Assembly: GCF_001430825.1 (NCBI RefSeq)
Contig: NZ_CP010535.1
Coordinates: 2,274,501 to 2,338,500 of the forward strand
Length of the DNA stretch: 64,000 bases
Direction: 5' to 3'
Source: Sediminicola sp. YIK13
GTDB taxonomy: Bacteria; Bacteroidota; Bacteroidia; Flavobacteriales; Flavobacteriaceae
Under the pieces are notes generated by a model. The model made no database searches, was not told the DNA's origin, and was given only the letters and a program-made list of their open reading frames with translations. The position numbers and the translations under genes were made by a program. Shown in pieces: positions 33,424 to 42,600 of this stretch; positions within the stretch are counted from its first letter, which is position 1; each line of letters starts with the position of its first letter.

Positions 33424-34311
33424 TTATTTGAGTTTGTCCTTGAAAAATTTAATGGTTCTTTCCCAAGCCAATTTGGCAGCCGCCTCATCATACCTTGGGG
33501 TCGTATTATTGTGGAACCCATGGTTCACCTCGGGATAGAAATAGGCGACGTGTTCAATGTTGTTTTCCTTCAACACTTTCTCATAAGCAGGCCATCCGGC
33601 ATTGACCCTTTCGTCCAATCCTGCATATTGAAGCATCAATGGAGCGCTTATCATTGCAGCCTCTTCATTGGAAGGTTGTCCTCCATAAAAAGGGACTGCA
33701 GCCGAAAGGGAAGGAACTTTTACTGCCATCATATTGGCGATCCACCCTCCAAAACAAAACCCGACCACCCCAACTTTGCCATTGCAGTCATCCCGGGAAA
33801 TTAAATACTCATAGGCTGCAATAAAGTCCTCCAACATCTCATATCTGTCCCGCTCCCTCTGCATTGCCCTGCCTTCATCATCATTGCCAGGATAACCTCC
33901 CAAGGGTGACAAGGCATCCGGAGCCAAGGTGATGAATCCCTCCAAAGCTGCCCTTCGTCCTACATCTTCTATATAAGGGTTGAGGCCCCTATTTTCATGA
34001 ACAACGATAATCCCCGGTAATTTTTCTTTTGAATCTGTGGGCTTGGATAACAACCCTTTAATATCTCCCCCGCCTTTTGGTGAAGTATAGGTGATATAGT
34101 CCGACTGTATTCTTGGGTCATTTGGCTTTACCAATATAGAATCGATATAATTGGGCATCATAAAACTGAGAAGGGAAGGAATAGTTATTCCGCCTACTGC
34201 ATAAAGTGAAAGCTTCTCCATAAACTGCCTTCTTTCAATTTTATTATGGGCGTAATCATCGTACAGATCAAAGACCTCTTGATTGATATCCGCTTTTGTC
34301 AACTTTTTCAT
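33424..34311 (-). CDS. Tat-exported dienelactone hydrolase-family protein
   Basis: A 295-residue alpha/beta hydrolase. The nucleophile elbow VGFCFGGWIANM has Cys as in dienelactone hydrolase, and the His is in EVNHGFHN. Before the enzyme domain there is a 28-residue polar leader and then ERRQFMEKLSLYAVGG, a twin-arginine-like signal with a hydrophobic stretch, so the protein is likely moved to the periplasm folded. Such leader extensions before the Tat motif are seen in this subfamily. It lies 31 bases after the MscS gene on the same strand. The substrate is not known. Confidence 0.88.
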   Translation of the reverse strand: MKKLTKADINQEVFDLYDDYAHNKIERRQFMEKLSLYAVGGITIPSLLSFMMPNYIDSILVKPNDPRIQSDYITYTSPKGGGDIKGLLSKPTDSKEKLPGIIVVHENRGLNPYIEDVGRRAALEGFITLAPDALSPLGGYPGNDDEGRAMQRERDRYEMLEDFIAAYEYLISRDDCNGKVGVVGFCFGGWIANMMAVKVPSLSAAVPFYGGQPSNEEAAMISAPLMLQYAGLDERVNAGWPAYEKVLKENNIEHVAYFYPEVNHGFHNNTTPRYDEAAAKLAWERTIKFFKDKLK

Positions 34312-34342
34312 ATCCTTACTTTTTTAATATTAATTTGTTTAT

Positions 34343-35203
34343 TTATCCTTGGTCCAACCCTGAAGAAACTGGGGGGTTGGATTTAAGGTATACATCCATT
34401 TGAGGAAAGGGGATCGTAATATTATTCTCGTGAAACTTTCTATTGATAATTCTGCGAATATCGCTCTTGGCCTTCCCTATTCTAAATATACTCTGGCTAA
34501 AAAACAACAATTGGAAATCCAAGGAAGAGTTCCCAAAATTCATCAATCTTGCCTCTACCAATTCCCTGGCATACACATCAGGGTGCTCAAAAGCACTTTC
34601 TTCCAATATTTTTATCACCAGATCCACATCGCTTCCGTAGGCCACCCCAACATCAATTCTGAATCTGGACTTATCAGATTGATGGCTCCAATTGATCACC
34701 TTACTGTTCGTGATCAGGGAATTAGGCAGGATAATGGAAATATCATCCCTATTCAGGGCCTTTGAAGTTCGCAACCCAATACTTTGAATCATAACAACAT
34801 CCCCATCTACCTCCAAAACATCATCAACTTTAATGGAGCGTTCGGAGAGCAGAATAATACCCGACAAAATATCATTAAAAGTTTGCTGTAATCCCAGTCC
34901 AATACCAACTAGCAAGGCAGCGGAGCCCGCCAACAGAATGGTCACCTTTACACCAATGTTTTCCAGCATAAAGGCTATTGCTATGATCCAAATGATATAT
35001 TTCATCATCTGGTACAGGGCATAACTGCTCCCATAATCCAATTTATTCAACTTGGATTTTCGAGCGAGTCCTTTTTTAATAACCCAAAGGATTAGTCTCG
35101 CAATTACCAAGATCAAAAAAATAGTGACCAGTTTGGAAACTTTTACGGTGAAATCCCCAATGGTAAATAATTCAAATTCCAAAATTTTATTGATCGTCTC
35201 CAT
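34343..35203 (-). CDS. MscS-family mechanosensitive channel
   Basis: A 286-residue membrane protein with three N-terminal helices (about 22-42, 65-82, 85-105). The pore helix and beta domain are seen in LLAGSAALLVGIGLGLQQTFNDILSG and SERSIKVDDVLEVDG, the typical MscS pore sequence with Gly/Ala packing. The cytoplasmic vestibule follows (ISIILPNSLITNSKVINWSHQ). It would open on hypo-osmotic shock and release solutes. The next gene downstream starts 31 bases later. Length is normal for small-conductance channels. Confidence 0.93.
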   Translation of the reverse strand: METINKILEFELFTIGDFTVKVSKLVTIFLILVIARLILWVIKKGLARKSKLNKLDYGSSYALYQMMKYIIWIIAIAFMLENIGVKVTILLAGSAALLVGIGLGLQQTFNDILSGIILLSERSIKVDDVLEVDGDVVMIQSIGLRTSKALNRDDISIILPNSLITNSKVINWSHQSDKSRFRIDVGVAYGSDVDLVIKILEESAFEHPDVYARELVEARLMNFGNSSLDFQLLFFSQSIFRIGKAKSDIRRIINRKFHENNITIPFPQMDVYLKSNPPVSSGLDQG

Positions 35204-35359
35204 TTGGTCCTTTTCTGATAAAACCTGATTATAACATTAATTTGAATTACAGGTAATACTACTTATAAATATAGGAAATTAACGAAAGAGATCCTTTATT
35301 AATTAGTAGCTCCTGAAAAATACTACGCAATTTAATTTTGAATATTTGTCTTGAAACCC

Positions 35360-37750
35360 TTATTCAACAAAAGGCTCCAAAATCGTTTTGCCTACGGAAA
35401 CGGAATCAATCTTACTCCGTGAATAAAGAACAGGGAAATACTGATCCTTGGCCCATGGTTCGAACAAATTTCGATAGAAAGGGCTTTCAGGATCACCCGA
35501 TTGACCAGGACCGTTGGTGCCAATGGCTGCATCCCAATCTCCAGTATTAACAATCATCCTAAAGGAAGCACCACTACTCTGCCTATTATTTGCCCCGGTA
35601 GATCCGGGGGTAAACGAATTGCCCCCTCTTGGCAGGGGACCTAGATCTAACTTTGCTTTTATTTCTTCATTGACCACACCGCCTAAGGCATGAGCCATAT
35701 ATGTATGTTTAAATTTTTCCTGTCCATATTGCCATTGCGTCATATCATCCCCTAAGGTCGACTCCAAATAAGCAATTCCTTCGTTAAGGGCCTTTAGGAG
35801 AAATAAATTTCTACCTATCATGGGATTGGCACCAAACCTGCTATCCGGGTTCACCACCCAATCGACTACCTTTTTCATTTGAATATTATCAATCAGTCCT
35901 TCCCCTCCCATGGGAATAAAGGATTCATTGGCAAGTTTTCTAAGTTCGTTTTCGAAGGCCACATAAATGGCAGCTGCGACAGACGAGGCTTCCAACCTGT
36001 AATCCCACTGTATAAGTTTATCCCTTGCTTCCTTGGCCTTCCCTCCTATAGGCAATACGGCCAGCAAGGGCACTAAGGTTCTGGCTGGGATAGAAAGGTA
36101 GTCTACCTGCAAGTTCTTCATATCCTCCATGGTCATATTGGTTCCCGATGCCAACACTTCATTTACCCTATCCCCCCTGTAAGGATCGGCCCAAGAAAAA
36201 CCTATGGCATTCCAATGTTCATAAGTATCGGGCGTAACACTTTGGTTGGCTGTTGCGATAAAACCGTTGGCTGGATTTAGGGCATTTGGTTTTTGAACGA
36301 TGGGCAAATATCCATCCCATTCATAACGACCATCCCCAGGTACAGGTACCATGCCACTAAAATTATTTCGAATTGGAGCTATTCCCACGACCTGCCACCC
36401 TATATTTCCTTTTTTGTCGGCCCAGATCATGTTCTCTCCTGGAATATGGCTATAATTACAGGCTTCCTTAAATTCCTCCCATGTTTTGGCCTGGTCCATT
36501 CGCAAGGAAGCCAAATAAGGTGACCCTCCAGGCTCCAGCCATGCACAGCGTACCGCATAGGCCGTATTTTTATTTTCATCAGAAAAAACTACTGGCCCGT
36601 GCCTGGTATATTTTAGTTCGATTTCTACTTCTTTTTGTCCCTTCACTTTAATGATCTCCGAAATAATGGTCATGTCCTCCCATTGACCTTGGTATCTGTA
36701 CTGGTTGGGGTTTTCAGGATTTAGTTCATAGACGTACAGGTCCTCTCCATCGGTTTCAAAAACCGTAAGGCCCCATGAGCCATACTCATTGTGTCCTATG
36801 GAAATCCCTGGAATTTCGGGCTCTCCCCCTCCAATTACATTCCACCCTGGTGCGACCAAATGGGTCATATACCTCAATGAAGGCACTGCGATGGTCCTAT
36901 GGGGGTCATTGGCCATATAGGTGTTTCCGTCCGCCATTAACTTTCCGCTCACTACCCAATTGTTGCTCCCAAAGGAACGTGGATCTTCTTTTTCCATTTT
37001 TGGGTTCAGCATTGCCGTTTCATAAGCCTTACTTTTATAAGCCTCTTGTACATCACTTTCTTGAAAGGCAACAGGTTTTCTGTAAGCTTTGTAGAGTTCC
37101 AGAATATCTTGAAAAAGGAGTTCCTCATCCACGGCGGGATCCAAATCTATAAGTGGATCCTTGGGGTGGAACCAAGAAAGATCCTTTACTGTGGCCGACC
37201 CTAGTTTGGCTACGGCGCGCCCAATCTGCAACTCTTCTTCAATATTACCCAAAAGGCCTTGATGTCTAGAAATTACGACATCTGGAGTCCATTTCCCGGG
37301 TCTTAAATTTAGAATTTTAAATTCCAAAGGCAATTGCTCTGGTGTTTTTAGTATTTCTTCAATGTAGGCATTCACCCCATTGGTATAGGCGGTAATAATT
37401 TCTGTCCCATCGTTGTGATAATGGTTCATTTCTTGGGTCATATCCCCACGATATTTGAAGAGGCGGGTCCCAATATCTCGTTTCAATTCCCTCTCGCCCA
37501 ATATTTCTGCAACGGTCCCTGTGGCTTGTCGTCTCCAAATCTCAAATTGAAAAAGACGGTCTTTGGCTGCAGCATACCCTTGGGCAAAAAACAGATCGTG
37601 CTGGTTTTTGGCATAAATGTGATTGATACCCCATTCATCCCTGACCAATTCTACGGGTTCTTTGAGACCTGGAACAATTAATTTATCCTGATCAGAGGAA
37701 GTACATGAAAAAAAGAGGAGTGTAATTAAAAGAAATGAAAGGATTCTCAT
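35360..37750 (-). CDS. penicillin acylase-family lipoprotein
   Basis: A 796-residue Ntn-hydrolase precursor. The N-terminus has a lipoprotein signal (LLFFSC16), so it is tethered to the envelope. The alpha chain contains the QGYAAAKDRLFQFEIWRR motif. Autoprocessing is expected before Ser262 in FGS262NNWVVSG, which becomes the nucleophile of the beta chain; MANDPHR and GGGEPEIPGISIGHN are further family motifs, and NRQSSGASFRMI is near the end. Substrates of such enzymes include acyl-homoserine lactones, penicillins and lipopeptides; the natural one here is not known. Confidence 0.92.
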   Translation of the reverse strand: MRILSFLLITLLFFSCTSSDQDKLIVPGLKEPVELVRDEWGINHIYAKNQHDLFFAQGYAAAKDRLFQFEIWRRQATGTVAEILGERELKRDIGTRLFKYRGDMTQEMNHYHNDGTEIITAYTNGVNAYIEEILKTPEQLPLEFKILNLRPGKWTPDVVISRHQGLLGNIEEELQIGRAVAKLGSATVKDLSWFHPKDPLIDLDPAVDEELLFQDILELYKAYRKPVAFQESDVQEAYKSKAYETAMLNPKMEKEDPRSFGSNNWVVSGKLMADGNTYMANDPHRTIAVPSLRYMTHLVAPGWNVIGGGEPEIPGISIGHNEYGSWGLTVFETDGEDLYVYELNPENPNQYRYQGQWEDMTIISEIIKVKGQKEVEIELKYTRHGPVVFSDENKNTAYAVRCAWLEPGGSPYLASLRMDQAKTWEEFKEACNYSHIPGENMIWADKKGNIGWQVVGIAPIRNNFSGMVPVPGDGRYEWDGYLPIVQKPNALNPANGFIATANQSVTPDTYEHWNAIGFSWADPYRGDRVNEVLASGTNMTMEDMKNLQVDYLSIPARTLVPLLAVLPIGGKAKEARDKLIQWDYRLEASSVAAAIYVAFENELRKLANESFIPMGGEGLIDNIQMKKVVDWVVNPDSRFGANPMIGRNLFLLKALNEGIAYLESTLGDDMTQWQYGQEKFKHTYMAHALGGVVNEEIKAKLDLGPLPRGGNSFTPGSTGANNRQSSGASFRMIVNTGDWDAAIGTNGPGQSGDPESPFYRNLFEPWAKDQYFPVLYSRSKIDSVSVGKTILEPFVE

Positions 37751-38006
37751 ATGTATAACTTGGAATTGGTTTGGTTCTTAATTTAATGGGTATGCCATTA
37801 CCTCTTAAAGTTACTTAATTTTCCAAACCTAAAACACATATGGAATGTAAAGATCCAATTTATTGCCTTCTATTTTTTTTTAAGGTAAGCTCCTTAAATA
37901 ATTTTGTACTTAAACTTGGATTATCAGGCAATGCCATTTTTAAACTACAATTGGTCATCATGTAATAAATACTACTTTGCGCACTATTTCCGGGTCGTTT
38001 GGAAGG

Positions 38007-38165
38007 CTATTTTTTAAAAGACCCTATTTTCCCGATGAGAATAATTCCTACACCAAATCCTATCATTGCCGCTCCCAGCAAACTCCAATTGGTGCTGTTA
38101 AAAGCATAAAATAGGCAAATACCTATGACTAATAGTCCAATACCTAAGATTCTGGTTTTACTCAT
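38007..38165 (-). CDS. small two-helix membrane protein, 52 aa
   Basis: An open frame from ATG (38163-38165) to TAG (38007-38009), within an otherwise empty 513-base gap between dnaE2 and the acylase gene. It encodes MSKTRILGIGLLVIGICLFY, a short polar turn (AFNSTNWS) and LLGAAMIGFGVGIILIGKIG, ending SFKK: two hydrophobic helices with basic ends, i.e. a hairpin in the membrane. Third-position composition looks coding. No name can be given. The stretch 37751-38006 shows nothing else I can support. Confidence 0.6.
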   Translation of the reverse strand: MSKTRILGIGLLVIGICLFYAFNSTNWSLLGAAMIGFGVGIILIGKIGSFKK

Positions 38166-38263
38166 ATATACGTACTTCGCAGCACCCGTTTTAGTAATAA
38201 CACCTCCGGCACTCCCATAAATGTAGTAAAATTTCTATTATACGAGGTTTTCTGCAGAAATAT

Positions 38264-41263
38264 TTATTTTACTGGCGTACCTAATTTCTTGGAGGTTTTC
38301 ATGTCCGCATAACGCGGGTCCTGGATGTAATCCTGTTTTTGCATTTTTAGGACCTCTATGCTCAAAAAGCCAAATTCGCTCACCACCTTTCCGTAAAACC
38401 TATAGATTCCCCTCCCCCGGAATGGGTACTGGGCAGCTATGGGCGGGAACAGCACCGTATCGAACACCTCTCCATATTGATCCACCAAGGTGGCAAAGTT
38501 CATACGGGTACCCTTGTGGGTCTTGGTATTTTTGACCGTTACCAAATAGCCGTAGATATCTATGTATTTATCCAGATAAGCCTCCAAGTCTCGCTTACCG
38601 TTGGTATTCTTGGGAGGTTCGGCCAAGATATCGAACGGACTGCAGAGGCTAAAACCCAAGAGCTCCAATTGGGTAAAGGCCATTTCCAGATCGGTGGTGT
38701 GTAGTTTGGGGATGGTAAAATGCTGCGGCTTGGCGGGAAACAGTTTGGGGTGTTCCAATTTCGTATTTTTAGAGAGGGACAAGTGGGCTTCCCACAAGAG
38801 TTCATGTTTGTTCACTCTGGTAAACCTAAAAGCATCTATCCGGATCAGGATGCTCAATTGCTCTATGGAAATAGGCACCCGGTCCACAAAATCGGCCAAG
38901 GACAAAAAGGGACCGTTCGCCTTTCGTTCCTTTAAAAGGCGTTCCATGACCCTGGCCTCCAATTCCCTGAGGTACATATACCCCAAATAGAGCTCTTTCC
39001 CATAAATACAATTTACGGCAACACTTTTGTTGATGCAGGGCGGGTGTATGGTGGCCCCCAGCATCTGGGCCTCGTGGATATAGAATTCGGGGCTGTAGAA
39101 CCCACCTCCATTGTTGAGTACGGCAACCATATATTCCAATGGAAAATAGGCCTTTAGAAAAAGCGTCTGATAGCTTTCCACGGCATAGGAAGCAGAATGT
39201 CCTTTGGCAAAGGCATACCCTGCAAAGCTGGCCACCTGGTCCCATATTTCAAAGATCAGGGCATCGGTATACCCCTTTTTTCGGCAATTGTCCACAAACT
39301 TGTCCTTTACCTTTTGGAACTCCTCCCGGGAGCGGAACTTCCCGCTCATGCCCCTCCTCAGTACGTCTGCCTCTCCCAAGTCCAAATCTGCAAAATAATG
39401 TGCCACTTTAATGACATCTTCTTGGTAGACCATAACGCCATAGGTCTCCGGCATGATCTGCAACATCACGGGGTGTGCCTTTTCCTGTGCCCTGCCCTTC
39501 TCCCGGTGCCTTAAGATATATTCGCGCATCATCCCGCTTTTGGATACTCCGGGCCGAATGATGGAACTTGCCGCGACGAGTCCCAAATAAGTGTCTACCT
39601 CCAACTTTTTCAATAGCATTCGCATGGCAGGGGACTCCACATAAAAACAGCCCATACATTGGGCACTTTTCACCAAAGCGTTCACTACAGGGTCTGTCTT
39701 GAACCGTTTGATATCATGGATATCGAACGTCTCTATCTGTTCGGGTTGGTTGTAGGCCAAAATTTCCATGGTCTCCTTCATTTTTGCCAAGCCTCGCTGT
39801 GAAAGGATATCGAATTTAAAAAGTCCCACATCCTCGGCAATTACCATATCGAACTGGGTGGTAGGATATCCCTTGGGTGGGAGATGGGTAGCGGAAAAAT
39901 AATGGATGGGCCTTTCCGTGATCAAAATCCCCCCGGCATGGATACTCAGGTAATTGGGCATGCCCTTGATCAGCTCCCCATATTTCAGGACCAAAAGGGA
40001 CATCTCGTCCAATTGTGATGGATTGTATTTCCCGTCACAGAGCACGTCTATCTCTTCTTTGGGAAGGCCGAACACCTTTCCCAATTCCCGGATCACCCCC
40101 TTGACCTGAAAGGTGACATAGGTTCCCAAAAGGGAAACATGGGGAAAACGCCCAAAAATATATTGGGTCATGGCTTCCCGGTCCTTCCAAGAGAAGTCTA
40201 TATCAAAATCGGGCGGATTTACCCGGTACAGGTTGATGAAGCGCTCAAAATAAAGGTCGAGTTCAATGGGATCCACATCGGTGATCCTAAGCAGGTAGGC
40301 CACAATACTATTGGCGCCACTGCCCCGCCCCACATAAAAGAACCCTTGTTTACGTGCATGGGAAACAATATCCCAATTGATGAGAAAGTAGGACACAAAC
40401 CCCATTTTCTTGATCAGGCCCAGTTCTTTCTGCAAGCGCCCCAAGACCACCTCATTGGCTTCTGCATACCTATAGGGCAGGCCTTCCCTGCACAATTGTT
40501 CCAACAGGGCCTCATCGGCATCTGTATCCCCCAAATAGGTTTCCAGATTCTGTGGCTTTCGCCCCTCTGAAAAATCGAAATGGATACTACAGGAACGCAG
40601 TAGCCGTTCCGTGTTTTCTAAAATAAAACTGTATTCGGAAAAAGCCGCTGCCAAATTTTGTACCGGGAACATCTTTTCCTCTGGTCTGGCCTCCTCGGTC
40701 TGTGGCAGTTTGCTCAGCAGTACATTATTATCAATGGCGCGTAACAATCGGTGGGCATTGAAATCGCGTTTGTTCCGAAACGTAACCGGCTGCTGTACCA
40801 CCAACCTATCCTTTAACTCTATGATTTTAGAAAAGGGCAATCGCCTTAGATCTGCGATAGAAATACCTATGAACTCATGTTCCAAAAAAGTCTTTTGTTC
40901 GTGTAGCAACACTTTTTCGAACGGGTAGACCAAATAGGCATTTTTAAAGGAAGGAGCCCTTGGCGCAAACTTTTTTTCCTGATGGAGGTGGTCGGACAAA
41001 AAGGTGTTCAATTCCTGATATCCTTCATTATTTTTGGCGATACCCACAAAACACTGGTCCACCCCATTTCTAAAATCGATCCCCAAAATGGGCCGCACCC
41101 CATAATCTGGTGCCTTCCGCACAAAATTAAGGCAGGCCGAGGTATTGTTGATATCTGTGAGCACCAACTGTCCCACATGGTTCTCTTGCGCCAATTGCAA
41201 GAGCTCCAGCTCGGAAAGGGTTCCGAAACGCATGCTGTAGTAGGTGTGGCAGTTGATGTACAT
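38264..41263 (-). CDS. dnaE2: error-prone-type DNA polymerase III alpha (DnaE2-like)
   Basis: A second C-family polymerase of 999 residues, without the DnaQ domain of the dnaE at 14861. The palm has the catalytic PPDFDIDFSW. The N-terminal PHP domain is degenerate: the usual H-x-H is NCH (YINCHTYYS) and LTDH is LTDIN. An OB domain ends the protein (DIYGYLVTVKNTKTHKG). It starts 59 bases after dinB on the same strand, forming a damage-tolerance pair. The DNA is clearly GC-richer than its neighbours (52-58% in rows I counted against about 37-42% elsewhere), which suggests acquisition. Homologues work in induced mutagenesis; the assignment as DnaE2 is from context and length. Confidence 0.88.
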   Translation of the reverse strand: MYINCHTYYSMRFGTLSELELLQLAQENHVGQLVLTDINNTSACLNFVRKAPDYGVRPILGIDFRNGVDQCFVGIAKNNEGYQELNTFLSDHLHQEKKFAPRAPSFKNAYLVYPFEKVLLHEQKTFLEHEFIGISIADLRRLPFSKIIELKDRLVVQQPVTFRNKRDFNAHRLLRAIDNNVLLSKLPQTEEARPEEKMFPVQNLAAAFSEYSFILENTERLLRSCSIHFDFSEGRKPQNLETYLGDTDADEALLEQLCREGLPYRYAEANEVVLGRLQKELGLIKKMGFVSYFLINWDIVSHARKQGFFYVGRGSGANSIVAYLLRITDVDPIELDLYFERFINLYRVNPPDFDIDFSWKDREAMTQYIFGRFPHVSLLGTYVTFQVKGVIRELGKVFGLPKEEIDVLCDGKYNPSQLDEMSLLVLKYGELIKGMPNYLSIHAGGILITERPIHYFSATHLPPKGYPTTQFDMVIAEDVGLFKFDILSQRGLAKMKETMEILAYNQPEQIETFDIHDIKRFKTDPVVNALVKSAQCMGCFYVESPAMRMLLKKLEVDTYLGLVAASSIIRPGVSKSGMMREYILRHREKGRAQEKAHPVMLQIMPETYGVMVYQEDVIKVAHYFADLDLGEADVLRRGMSGKFRSREEFQKVKDKFVDNCRKKGYTDALIFEIWDQVASFAGYAFAKGHSASYAVESYQTLFLKAYFPLEYMVAVLNNGGGFYSPEFYIHEAQMLGATIHPPCINKSVAVNCIYGKELYLGYMYLRELEARVMERLLKERKANGPFLSLADFVDRVPISIEQLSILIRIDAFRFTRVNKHELLWEAHLSLSKNTKLEHPKLFPAKPQHFTIPKLHTTDLEMAFTQLELLGFSLCSPFDILAEPPKNTNGKRDLEAYLDKYIDIYGYLVTVKNTKTHKGTRMNFATLVDQYGEVFDTVLFPPIAAQYPFRGRGIYRFYGKVVSEFGFLSIEVLKMQKQDYIQDPRYADMKTSKKLGTPVK

Positions 41264-41322
41264 TGTGTTTGTTTTTCAATCAAAGAATTTCAATATTTGA
41301 GGCTAACGGTACGGAAGTCTTC

Positions 41323-42537
41323 CTACTGCTTTCGATGTGCCAGGATGATGGGCGGCTGTCCGTTAAATGGATTCTGCATCCTCCCAATGGTCTTTGCCCC
41401 CAATCCAGAGGCCCTAAGCACACTTTTGTCTCCAAAACGCTCCCTGATCTTATCCAAAGCGGCATATAGGTTCAGTGCCTCCTCGGTATCGTCGAACAAA
41501 TTGATCTGATAATTCCCCTGTACCAAATGGCTGAACCTGATCCCGATGAGCCGCACCAATAATCTTTTGTTATAAAGGGTGTTGAATAGTTCCAAAATTT
41601 TGGGAATCAGGATATGGTCTGCACTGGTAAAGGGGATTTTCAATTGCTTGGAATAGGTGTTAAAATCGGAGTAGCGAATCTTGACCGCAATGCAGGCCGT
41701 TAATTTATCACCCCTCCGCAGTTGGAAGGCGAGGTTCTCGGTCATGGCGACAAGGATTCCCCGAAGTTTAATGACATCTATGGTATCCTTGTCAAAAGTA
41801 CGTTCGGTGGAAATGGATTTGCGTTCCGAAAAAGGGATAACAGGGGTATTGTCTATCCCGTTGGCCCGTTTCCAAATAACGCCCCCATTGGCACCCAATA
41901 CCCGTTGCATCATATCCATGGGCATTTCCTGGATGGTCTTTACCTGCCGCAATCCCAAGTTCCGGAGTACCTGATAGGTCTTATCACCCACCATGGGTAT
42001 TTTTTTAATGGACAAAGGGGCCAGAAAAGGCTTCTCATAACCCAGATCTATCTTTAATTGATTATTGGGTTTTGCCTCATTGGTAGCCACTTTGGAAACC
42101 ACCTTATTGCCCGATAATCCGAAAGAAATGGGGAGACCAGTTTCTTTGATAATCCTATTTCGAAGTTCGGAGGCATAATGATAGCAACCAAAAAAACGAT
42201 CCATCCCGGTAAGGTCTGCATAAAACTCATCGATACTCGATTTTTCAAAAAGGGGCACCTGCTCTTTAATGATATCGGTAACCATATCCGAGTGCTTGCT
42301 ATAGGTCCCTGCATTGCCCTTGATGACCACTGCTTCCGGGCACAACTGCTTGGCCATTTTCATGGGCATTCCGGAGTGTACCCCAAACCCTCTGGTCTCA
42401 TAACTGCACGCGGCCACGACCCCCCTGTCACTGGTGCCTCCCACCAATAAGGGACGGTGCTTTAACCTACTGTCCTGCAGTCGTTCTACGGACACAAAAA
42501 ACGTGTCTAAATCTAAATGAAGTATCGTCTTATCCAT
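41323..42537 (-). CDS. dinB: Y-family DNA polymerase (DinB/Pol IV type)
   Basis: A 404-residue translesion polymerase. Catalytic carboxylates are present in LHLDLDTFFVSVE and SSIDEFYADL; the fingers have SYETRGFGVHSGMP, and the little finger follows. QINLF near residue 343 fits the QxxLF sliding-clamp-binding motif. All this marks it as an active polymerase, unlike the inactive ImuB of other cassettes. It is the first gene of the pair with dnaE2. Its GC content is also raised. Upstream are an inverted repeat two bases before the ATG and two copies of a TGGAATATTTCCA element, likely the damage-control region. Confidence 0.94.
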   Translation of the reverse strand: MDKTILHLDLDTFFVSVERLQDSRLKHRPLLVGGTSDRGVVAACSYETRGFGVHSGMPMKMAKQLCPEAVVIKGNAGTYSKHSDMVTDIIKEQVPLFEKSSIDEFYADLTGMDRFFGCYHYASELRNRIIKETGLPISFGLSGNKVVSKVATNEAKPNNQLKIDLGYEKPFLAPLSIKKIPMVGDKTYQVLRNLGLRQVKTIQEMPMDMMQRVLGANGGVIWKRANGIDNTPVIPFSERKSISTERTFDKDTIDVIKLRGILVAMTENLAFQLRRGDKLTACIAVKIRYSDFNTYSKQLKIPFTSADHILIPKILELFNTLYNKRLLVRLIGIRFSHLVQGNYQINLFDDTEEALNLYAALDKIRERFGDKSVLRASGLGAKTIGRMQNPFNGQPPIILAHRKQ

Positions 42538-42538
42538 T

Positions 42539-42559
42539 GCATACCAAAAAAGGGTATGC
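42539..42559. promoter_or_regulatory. inverted repeat at the dinB start codon
   Basis: GCATACC-AAAAAAG-GGTATGC, a perfect 7+7 inverted repeat whose end is one base from the dinB start codon. In the mRNA it forms a hairpin that would occlude the start site; as DNA it could be an operator. No regulator gene is near. Confidence 0.55.
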
Positions 42560-42566
42560 TAAATTA

Positions 42567-42600
42567 TGGAATATTTCCAAATTAATGGAATATTTCCAAA
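42567..42600. repeat. two direct copies of TGGAATATTTCCAAA, candidate operators
   Basis: Identical 15-mers at 42567-42581 and 42586-42600, 19 bases apart. Each contains TGGAA-TAT-TTCCA, an inverted repeat of five bases with a 3-base centre, so a dimeric regulator could bind each. They lie 30-63 bases upstream of dinB. A LexA-like damage repressor is the natural guess, but I know of no matching consensus. Confidence 0.5.

Noticed and set aside
38826-39245. 139-codon open frame in another frame of dnaE2
   Set aside because: Same strand but shifted from the polymerase; Gly/Cys/Arg-rich, unstructured, and explained by the raised GC content of dnaE2, which lowers stop frequency.
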